64,000 nucleotides of DNA, from the NCBI RefSeq assembly GCF_002242805.1, contig NZ_MCGQ01000031.1:1-64000 (forward strand). Reading direction: 5' to 3'. Position numbers and translations under genes: made by a program. The notes beneath the pieces were generated by a model. The model had not been told where the DNA came from. It searched no databases and was given only the letters and a program-made list of their open reading frames with translations. The stretch comes from Streptomyces diastatochromogenes. GTDB lineage: Bacteria; Actinomycetota; Actinomycetes; Streptomycetales; Streptomycetaceae. Positions 58,289-64,000 of the stretch are shown piece by piece (position 1 is the stretch's first letter; every line of letters begins with the position of its first letter).

Positions 58289-59059
58289 GTGTCGGACCCG
58301 ATGCGCCCCCGCGCCTCTCTCCGTACCGCCGTGGTCTGGGAGGTCCTCCAGGACGCCCTCGACCGCCGGGTCAAGGCCACGGGGCGGGACTCGCTGGACG
58401 TGCTCGACACCGGAGGCGGCAGCGGCAACTTCGCCGTGCCGCTCGCCCGCCTCGGGCACCGCGTCACCGTCGTCGACCCCAGCCCGAACGCGCTGTTCGC
58501 GCTGGAGCGCCGCGCCGCCGAGGCCGGTGTCGCCGACCGGGTCAAGGGCGTCCAGGGCGATGCCCACGGCCTGTTCGAGGTGGTCGAGCGCGGCGGCTAC
58601 GACGCCGTGCTGTGCCACGGTGTCCTGGAGTACGTCGACGACCCCGCCGAGGGCGTCCGCAACGCGGTCGCCGCGCTGCGCTCCGAGGGCGTCCTCAGCG
58701 TCCTCGCCGCCGGTCTCGGCGGTGCCGTCCTCGCGCGGGCGCTCGCCGGCCACTTCAAGGAGGCCAAGCAGGCCCTGGAGGACCCGGAGGGCCGCTGGGG
58801 CGCCGGCGACCCGATGCCGCGCCGCTTCACCGCGGAGCAGCTCACCGCGCTGGTCGAGGGCGCGGGCCTGAAGATCGGCGCCGTACACGGCGTGCGGGTC
58901 TTCGCCGACCTGGTGCCCGGTGTCCTGGTGGACACCGAGCCCGGCGCCCTCGACGCCCTGCTCAAGCTGGAGGCCGCGGCGGCCGAGTTGCCCGCGTTCC
59001 ACTCCGTCGCCACCCAGCTCCATGTGCTCGGTGAGACGTCGGGGGCCGCGGAGGTCTGA
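58289..59059 (+). CDS. class I SAM-dependent methyltransferase
   Basis: 256 residues, Rossmann fold. SAM-binding motif I is VLDTGGGSGNFAVPLA, motif II acid is VVDPSPNAL, and motif post-III LCHGVLEYVDDP. Pattern resembles CmoM/UbiG-like enzymes that act on tRNA or small molecules, but the substrate cannot be told. GTG start with CGAGGAG before it. It lies between the HEPN gene and DUF3040. Confidence 0.87.
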   Translation: MSDPMRPRASLRTAVVWEVLQDALDRRVKATGRDSLDVLDTGGGSGNFAVPLARLGHRVTVVDPSPNALFALERRAAEAGVADRVKGVQGDAHGLFEVVERGGYDAVLCHGVLEYVDDPAEGVRNAVAALRSEGVLSVLAAGLGGAVLARALAGHFKEAKQALEDPEGRWGAGDPMPRRFTAEQLTALVEGAGLKIGAVHGVRVFADLVPGVLVDTEPGALDALLKLEAAAAELPAFHSVATQLHVLGETSGAAEV

Positions 59060-59335
59060 GCGGCCTTCCGAGATCCGGCGCTGATCAGGGACTTGGCGGC
59101 AGATGGAGTACGCCACAAGACCCCCGATCGAGCGGTTTGCGCCGTATGATCGAGGTATACCGTCCGGCATGACGGGTCGGCCGCCGGGGAATGGAAGCCT
59201 CAGCGAGCCGGGACGGCCATGGCGGATTCCGGTTGGCCTATTGGCGTAGAGGGGCGGGTTTCACGGGGGCGATTCCCTGCCTATCCTGAAGGGACCCCCG
59301 AGTCGCCCCGGCGACTGCACGATGAGGAGGACTCC

Positions 59336-59722
59336 GTGCCGCTCTCGGAGCACGAGCAGCGCATGCTCGAGCAGATGGAGCGAGCGCTGTACGCCGAAGA
59401 TCCCAAGTTCGCGTCGGCGCTTGAGGGAAGTGGGCTGCGGACGTACACCCGGCGGCGGGTCTACCAGGCGGTCGCGGGCTTCCTCGTGGGTATCGCGCTC
59501 CTCATGGCCGGAATGGTCGCACAGCAGATCTGGGTCAGCGTGGTGGGCTTCCTCGTCATGCTGGGCTGTGCCGTACTCGCCGTCACAGGCTGGCGGAAGG
59601 CCCCCAAGCCGGGTGAGCAGCCCGCAAGTGCCCCGCGCCGCCAGGTACGGCAGAAGCGCTCCATGATGGACCGGATCGAGCAGCGCTGGCAGCGCCGCCG
59701 GGACGAGCAGCAGGGCCATTAG
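59336..59722 (+). CDS. DUF3040 membrane protein
   Basis: 128 residues. N-terminal cytoplasmic part with the DUF3040 signature PLSEHEQRMLEQMERALYAEDPKFAS, two membrane helices (about 43-85), basic tail rich in Arg and Gln. In M. tuberculosis Rv2169c, also DUF3040, sits beside mraZ at the edge of the dcw cluster; the same is expected here. GTG start with GAGGAGG. The 276-base gap before it shows no other gene. Confidence 0.9.
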   Translation: MPLSEHEQRMLEQMERALYAEDPKFASALEGSGLRTYTRRRVYQAVAGFLVGIALLMAGMVAQQIWVSVVGFLVMLGCAVLAVTGWRKAPKPGEQPASAPRRQVRQKRSMMDRIEQRWQRRRDEQQGH

Positions 59723-59758
59723 CCGCTCGGCGGTTCGCGCACACAACAGCAGACATCC

Positions 59759-59794
59759 GTGAGGGGTGACCACCAGCCGGTGGTCACCCCTCAC
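59759..59794. terminator. bidirectional terminator
   Basis: GTGAGGGGTGACCACC (59759-59774) and GGTGGTCACCCCTCAC (59779-59794) form a perfect 16-bp stem with a four-base loop, between the convergent DUF3040 and transglutaminase genes. Confidence 0.85.
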
Positions 59795-59807
59795 GCGTTC
59801 TCCGGAC

Positions 59808-62195
59808 TCAGCCCTGCTGCCCCGAAGGCCTGCGCAGCGTCGGCCGGGCCGCCACCGCACGCGCCCTGAGCGCCGCCCACCGGGCCGACACCGCCCACAG
59901 CACCTGCACGGCCGACCGCGGCGCGAACCGCGCCCGCAGCCGCGACCACCTGTTCACGCTGCCGTTCAGGGCGGCGACCACCCGGCGCACGTCCTCGGCC
60001 AGGCCCGCCACCGGGCGCGGCCGGGGCGCGTACAGCACCTGCTCCAGCGCGTCCGCCACCCGGTGCACGGAGGCCCCGGCCGCCGGGTCGAGATGCCCCA
60101 GCCGCACGATCCGGGCGGCGGCCTTGCGCGGCGTCTGCGACTCGTCCGGCAGGATGCCCACGTCCCAGGCGCTGCCGGTCAGCTCCTGCCAGGCCGCCAG
60201 CGCGTGGGCCGCCGCGCCTTCCTCGGTCCGCGCGTGCGCCCCGAGCCGTACGGACCGCACCCGCGCCCGCCACAGCATCGGCGCCAGCGGGATCGCCAGG
60301 ACCACCAGGCCGCCGAGCCCGATCAGTGCGTACCACAGCCAGCGCCACGAACCGCCGCCACCGTCGGGCTGCGCCACCGCGGCGGACGGGCTGTCGCATG
60401 CCTCAAGTTTGCGCTGCTGGGACGTGCAGCTCTCGCTCGGCGAAGCCGACACGGAGGGCGCCGTCGACGACCCGCGGGACGGCAGGGCCTCGTCCGGCTG
60501 CGAGGAGCCGGGCGTGTTCGACTGGGTGTACGACGGCACGGTGCCCCGGGTCGGAGTCGGCTCGAAGCGGGTCCAGCCGACGCCCTCGAAGTACAGCTCG
60601 GGCCAGGCGTGCGCGTCCTTCAGGGTCACCGAGACCGAGCCGTCCGCCTGCGGGGTCCCGGGCGCGAAGCCCACCGCGACCCGGGCCGGGATGCCGAGCG
60701 TGCGGGCCATCGCCGCCATGGCGAAGGAGAAGTGGACGCAGAAGCCCTGCTTCTTCTTCAGGAAGGTCGCGATCGCGTCCGGGCCGCGGCCGACCTCCAC
60801 CTGGGTGTCGTACTGGAAGCCGCCGGACACGGCGAAGTAGTCCTGGAGCTTGACCGCCTCCTCGTAGTGGCTCGCCGAGCCCGCGGTGATCGCCTTGGCG
60901 GTTTGGGCCACCACCTTCGGCAGCTTGGACGGCACCTTGGTGTACTCACGCTTCAGCGCGGCCGGCGGCTGGGCGGCCGCGGCCAGCTGGTCCGCGGTCG
61001 GCTGCACGTCCAGGCTGTTCACCTGGTAGGTCTCGCCGCGCGTGTTCTGCCCGTGGTCTCCGACGAGCGTCATGCCGACGGGCTCGTACCGCCAGTTGCC
61101 GCTGATCCGCACCCCGCTCGGCGGGTACGGCATCGGCAACCAGTCCTGCGCGTACCAGTCCGCCGCCGTGACCGTCGTCTTCACGGTGGAGCGCTTGATG
61201 CCCGTGCCCAGGCCGACGGGCGTGGGGAAGACGTCCGGCACGCCGACGATGTGCCGCTGGGACGGCTTCCAGGTGGTGCCGTCGAAGTCGTCCAGCGAGA
61301 CGATCCGCAGGTACATGTCCGAGAGGTCGCCCGCACTGGTCTTCAGGGACAGCACCTGGCGGTCGTTCTCCACGTTCAGGCTGTCGCGCAGCGACACCAG
61401 GGGGTTGACCGCGGAGATCGTGCCGCCGTTCCCGTTGCCCGCGCCGACGCCCGCTCCGGTGCCGTCCAGCAGGCCGCCCTGCATCGCGGGCAGGGCGGCC
61501 GGGACCACCAGGGCGACACCGAGGGCGACCGCGCCGATCCGGCGTCCGGTGCGCACCGGGGCCACCGCGCCGCCGTCCGGGTCGCCCGGAGCGCGGGGCG
61601 CGCCGCCGAAGACCCGGCCCCACTGGGCCAGCCGGTCCCGGCCCTCGGCGAGCAGCAGCATCAGATAGCCGGCCGCCGCGACCAGGAACCACAGCCAGTC
61701 GGTGCCGCCGTCGGACAGCCCCGCGGCCACCGAGTACAGCGCGAGCAGCGGCAGCCCGGCCGGGGCCGCGCTGCGGAAGGTCACCGCGAGGGTGTCCACC
61801 AGCAGGCCGATCACCATGACACCGCCGATCAGCATCAGCTTGATGCCGTCGGTCAGCGGTGCCGGTATCGCGTACCGGCTGACGTCGTCCGAGCCCTGCT
61901 GGAGCAGGTCGCCGAAGTGCCGGAAGGCCTCCGGGCCCGGGACGAGCCCGAAGAACGCCTGCTGCCGGGCGAAGACCAGGGTCAGCAGCATCAGCGTGAC
62001 CAGGACCTGCGCCGCCACGGTCAGCGGCCGGGCCAGCGGCACCCGCCGGGCTGCCGCGCCCACCCCGGTCTGCACGGCGACCAGCAGCACCGTCTGGAAC
62101 AGCCACGTGGGCTGGTCGACCAGGGGCAGCAGGGCGCACGCGGCCATCAGCGTGGCCGCCGCGGCGCACAGGGCCAGTCGTGCCCGCCCGCTCAT
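59808..62195 (-). CDS. TgpA-type membrane transglutaminase-like protein
   Basis: 795 residues. Six or more helices in the first 220 residues, then a large extracellular part with a transglutaminase core: Cys in KKQGFCVHFSFAMAAMARTLGIPARVA, His in KDAHAWPELYFEG, and Glu (not the usual Asp) in WTRFEPTP. A low-complexity Ser/Pro linker, a final membrane helix (about 625-650) and a DUF4129-like C-terminal tail follow. This is the TgpA architecture. ATG start overlapping the DUF58 stop (TGATG). Third gene of the MoxR-DUF58-TgpA operon. Probably acts on wall or surface proteins. Confidence 0.9.
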   Translation of the reverse strand: MSGRARLALCAAAATLMAACALLPLVDQPTWLFQTVLLVAVQTGVGAAARRVPLARPLTVAAQVLVTLMLLTLVFARQQAFFGLVPGPEAFRHFGDLLQQGSDDVSRYAIPAPLTDGIKLMLIGGVMVIGLLVDTLAVTFRSAAPAGLPLLALYSVAAGLSDGGTDWLWFLVAAAGYLMLLLAEGRDRLAQWGRVFGGAPRAPGDPDGGAVAPVRTGRRIGAVALGVALVVPAALPAMQGGLLDGTGAGVGAGNGNGGTISAVNPLVSLRDSLNVENDRQVLSLKTSAGDLSDMYLRIVSLDDFDGTTWKPSQRHIVGVPDVFPTPVGLGTGIKRSTVKTTVTAADWYAQDWLPMPYPPSGVRISGNWRYEPVGMTLVGDHGQNTRGETYQVNSLDVQPTADQLAAAAQPPAALKREYTKVPSKLPKVVAQTAKAITAGSASHYEEAVKLQDYFAVSGGFQYDTQVEVGRGPDAIATFLKKKQGFCVHFSFAMAAMARTLGIPARVAVGFAPGTPQADGSVSVTLKDAHAWPELYFEGVGWTRFEPTPTRGTVPSYTQSNTPGSSQPDEALPSRGSSTAPSVSASPSESCTSQQRKLEACDSPSAAVAQPDGGGGSWRWLWYALIGLGGLVVLAIPLAPMLWRARVRSVRLGAHARTEEGAAAHALAAWQELTGSAWDVGILPDESQTPRKAAARIVRLGHLDPAAGASVHRVADALEQVLYAPRPRPVAGLAEDVRRVVAALNGSVNRWSRLRARFAPRSAVQVLWAVSARWAALRARAVAARPTLRRPSGQQG

Positions 62196-63553
62196 CACAG
62201 TGCCTCCCCGCTCACGGCGGTCAGGCCCGAGCGTTCCCGGTCCGCCTGCCGCCACAGATCGTTCAGCGAGGCGCCGCGCGGCACGCCCAGCGCGGTCCAG
62301 CCCGCCTCGCGCAGCATGCGCAGCCGCTCCTCGTGCCGGGCGCCCGGGCCGGGCACGTCCGGCGTCTCCCGCACCCAGGTGTCCGGGTCCAGCACGAACG
62401 CGACCGCACCGCCGCTGCGTTGGCGCATCTTCGCGACCACCGCGGCCTGCTCCTCGTCGAGATCGCCCAGGAAGGCGATCAGCAGCCCCTCGTTCCCGCC
62501 GCGCAGCAGGTCGTACGCCCGGGACAGGCCCGTGCCGTCGGAGTGGTCGATCACCGCGAGGGTGTCCATCATCAGCCCGGCCGCGTCCGCGCTGTCCTGG
62601 CCGGAGCCCGCGAACCCGTCGGCGCCCTCGCCGGGCACCGAGCTGCCGTTGTCGGTCAGCAGGCGTACCGAGAAGCCCCGTTCGAGCATGTGCACCAGCA
62701 CCGACGCGGTGCCCGAGACGGCCCACTCGAAGGCCGAGTCGGGGCCCGCGCCCTCGTAGCCGATGCCCCGGGTGTCCAGCAGGACCGTGCAGCGGGAGCG
62801 GCGCGGCTGCTCCTCGCGGCGCACCATCAGCTCGCCGTAGCGCGCGGTGGAGCGCCAGTGCACGCGGCGCAGGTCGTCGCCGTAGCGGTACCCGCGCGGG
62901 ATCACGTCGTCCTCGCCCGCGAGGGCCAGCGAGCGCTGCCGCCCGTCGCCGTACCCCCTGGCCTCGCCGCTGAGCCGGACCGGCGCCAGCGGCTCCACAC
63001 GCGGGATGACGGTCAGCGTGTCGTAGGTCGAGAAGGAGCGGGTGAGTTCGCACATCCCGAAGGGGTCGGTCAGCCGCAGCTGCAGCGGGCCGAGCGGATA
63101 GCGGCCGCGCAGGTCCGAGCGGACCCGGTAGGACACCTCGCGGCGGCCGCCCGGCTCCACCCGGTCCAGCACGAAACGCGGCCGGGGCCCGAGGACGTAG
63201 GGCACCCGGTCCTGGAGCATCAGCAGGCCCGTGGGCAGCCGGGAGACGTTGTCCACCCGCAGGTGCACCCGGGCCTCGCTGCCGGCGGGCACGCGCGCGG
63301 GGGAGAGCCGGCGGCTGCCGGCCACCCGGTAGCGCGTGCGGTAGAGCACGGTCGCGCAGAGCAGGGGCAGCACGGCCAGCAGCAGGCCCACCCGCAGCAG
63401 ATCGCTCTGGCCCAGCACATACGCGCAGATCGCGGCCGCGATCCCGGCGGCCAGGAAGGAACGGCCACGGGTGGTCAGCCCCGCCAGAGCCGTGCGGACC
63501 CCGCCCGCCTCCCCGCGATCGGGCTCCGCCTGCCCCGTCCCCCCGGCGCTCAT
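62195..63553 (-). CDS. DUF58 (von Willebrand-like) membrane protein
   Basis: About 452 residues. Two helices near the N terminus (FLAAGIAAAICAYVLG and VGLLLAVLPLLCATVLY), a beta-sandwich part, then the DUF58 block with DDVIPRGYRYGDDLRRVHWRSTARYGELMVR and a VWA-like C-terminal domain. Always found with MoxR and TgpA proteins. ATG 63553 is used (TGATG overlap with MoxR); a GTG one codon upstream is also possible. Confidence 0.92.
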   Translation of the reverse strand: MSAGGTGQAEPDRGEAGGVRTALAGLTTRGRSFLAAGIAAAICAYVLGQSDLLRVGLLLAVLPLLCATVLYRTRYRVAGSRRLSPARVPAGSEARVHLRVDNVSRLPTGLLMLQDRVPYVLGPRPRFVLDRVEPGGRREVSYRVRSDLRGRYPLGPLQLRLTDPFGMCELTRSFSTYDTLTVIPRVEPLAPVRLSGEARGYGDGRQRSLALAGEDDVIPRGYRYGDDLRRVHWRSTARYGELMVRREEQPRRSRCTVLLDTRGIGYEGAGPDSAFEWAVSGTASVLVHMLERGFSVRLLTDNGSSVPGEGADGFAGSGQDSADAAGLMMDTLAVIDHSDGTGLSRAYDLLRGGNEGLLIAFLGDLDEEQAAVVAKMRQRSGGAVAFVLDPDTWVRETPDVPGPGARHEERLRMLREAGWTALGVPRGASLNDLWRQADRERSGLTAVSGEAL

Positions 63554-64000
63554 CACAGACTCCGCGGGGGCTGCTGCGGATAGGCCGGCACACCCCGGCC
63601 CAGACCGCCGAAGCCGCTCTGCTGCTGCGGTGCGGCCGGCACCGGGGTGTGCTGCAGGATCTCCAGCACCACCTGTTCGGCCGTACGCCGGTTGAGCTGC
63701 GCCTGCGCGGTGGGCAGCAGCCGGTGGGCGAGGACGGCGACGGCGAGCGCCTGGACGTCGTCCGGAAGTGCGTACTCCCGGCCGCTGAGGGCGGCGGACG
63801 CCTTGGCCGCGCGCAGCAGATGCAGCGTCGCGCGCGGGGAGGCGCCGAGTCTGAGGTCGGGGTGCGTGCGGGTGGCCGCGACCAGCTCGACCGCGTACCG
63901 CCGCACCGCCTCGGAGACGTGCACCCCGCGCACCGCCTCGATCAGCTTCACGATCTCGTGCGCGTGCGCCACCGGCTGGAGGTCCTCCAGCGGGCTCACG
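63553..64000 (-). CDS. MoxR family AAA+ ATPase (cut off by the window edge)
   Basis: Only the C-terminal 148 residues or so are in the window; the frame is open to the edge. Visible are the lid region RRYAVELVAATRTHPDLRLGASPRATLHLLRAAKASAAL with the sensor 2 Arg and the DVQALAVAVLAHRL helix, ending in a Gln/Pro/Gly-rich tail. The P-loop and Walker B parts lie outside. It is the first gene of the MoxR-DUF58-TgpA operon; MoxR ATPases act as chaperones for metal or VWA-protein complexes. Confidence 0.9.
   Translation of the reverse strand, partial: VSPLEDLQPVAHAHEIVKLIEAVRGVHVSEAVRRYAVELVAATRTHPDLRLGASPRATLHLLRAAKASAALSGREYALPDDVQALAVAVLAHRLLPTAQAQLNRRTAEQVVLEILQHTPVPAAPQQQSGFGGLGRGVPAYPQQPPRSL

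Noticed and set aside
59808..63593. A minus-strand open frame of about 1260 codons
   Set aside because: The part upstream of 62195 is a wrong-frame shadow of the DUF58 gene; the true start of the transglutaminase gene is the ATG at 62195.
1..64000. CRISPR arrays, rRNA, tRNA, transposases, phage genes
   Set aside because: Looked for on both strands by repeat pattern, tRNA T-loop and protein families; none seen.

Overview
The window is high-GC actinobacterial DNA, almost certainly Streptomyces. Third codon positions are strongly G/C. GTG and TTG starts are frequent, genes are joined by ATGA or GTGA overlaps, and the protein families are those of the Streptomyces core chromosome. Gene order matches what I remember of the Streptomyces coelicolor region from about SCO2155 (ctaD) down to the edge of the dcw cell-division cluster. 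The backbone also mirrors Mycobacterium tuberculosis Rv2199c to Rv2169c: ctaF, ctaE-qcrCAB, trpD, NlpC/P60, pimB', fadD15, SRPBCC, ArsA-like ATPase, plsC, aroG, PASTA-type kinase, Rv2175c, metF-like, DUF3040.

Layout. 1-7.7 kb: the cytochrome bc1-aa3 respiratory branch (ctaD partial, ctaF, ctaE, qcrC, qcrA, qcrB), interrupted by an L,D-transpeptidase lipoprotein and a degenerate receiver protein. 7.8-13.4 kb: trpD, a SAM-IV riboswitch with a class V aminotransferase, a stand-alone AsnC-type ligand domain, a rhomboid protease, a small zinc-ribbon protein and a coiled-coil NYN-domain protein. 13.6-17.1 kb: a secreted cell-wall block of two tandem NlpC/P60 hydrolases and an HExxH lipoprotein. 17.1-25 kb: a PadR/MATE pair around a perfect palindrome, two glycosyltransferases, a Tat-exported cholesterol-oxidase-like enzyme and an acyl-CoA synthetase. 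25-37.5 kb: phosphoesterase, lipid and carbon functions (SRPBCC, ArsA-like ATPase, the gene upstream of glucokinase, glkA, lipase, plsC, a MacRS-like two-component system, phosphofructokinase) and a fused anthranilate synthase with an intact Trp leader peptide.

37.5-50.5 kb: class II DAHP synthase, the bacterioferritin pair under an iron box, a sulfite-oxidase-like enzyme, a His-rich membrane protein behind a CsoR-like copper operator, endonuclease IV, a PASTA Ser/Thr kinase, thiO-thiS-thiG under a TPP riboswitch, a ferredoxin reductase, an Rv2175c-like protein, thiE and metF. 50.5-64 kb: a Tyr/Gln-rich membrane protein, a CrtI-like oxidoreductase, a broken DUF4126 gene with an unexplained 360-base upstream region, a TetR/YhgE/ABC efflux operon, a HEPN protein, a methyltransferase, DUF3040, and the TgpA-like transglutaminase/DUF58/MoxR operon, which is cut by the window edge.

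Themes that connect the genes are aerobic respiration, aromatic amino-acid entry and tryptophan (aroH, trpEG, trpD), glycolytic entry (glkA, pfkA), thiamine (thiOSG, thiE), sulfur and one-carbon metabolism (SAM-IV gene, metF) and cell-envelope remodelling. The window holds at least four classes of cis-regulation: SAM-IV riboswitch, TPP riboswitch, Trp attenuator, and several long palindromic operators. I see no rRNA, tRNA, CRISPR array, phage or intact insertion sequence. The most unusual items are the noncoding 53.6-53.9 kb locus beside a gene broken by a palindromic insert and a deletion, the copper-operator/His-rich protein unit, and several strong palindromes with no assigned regulator.
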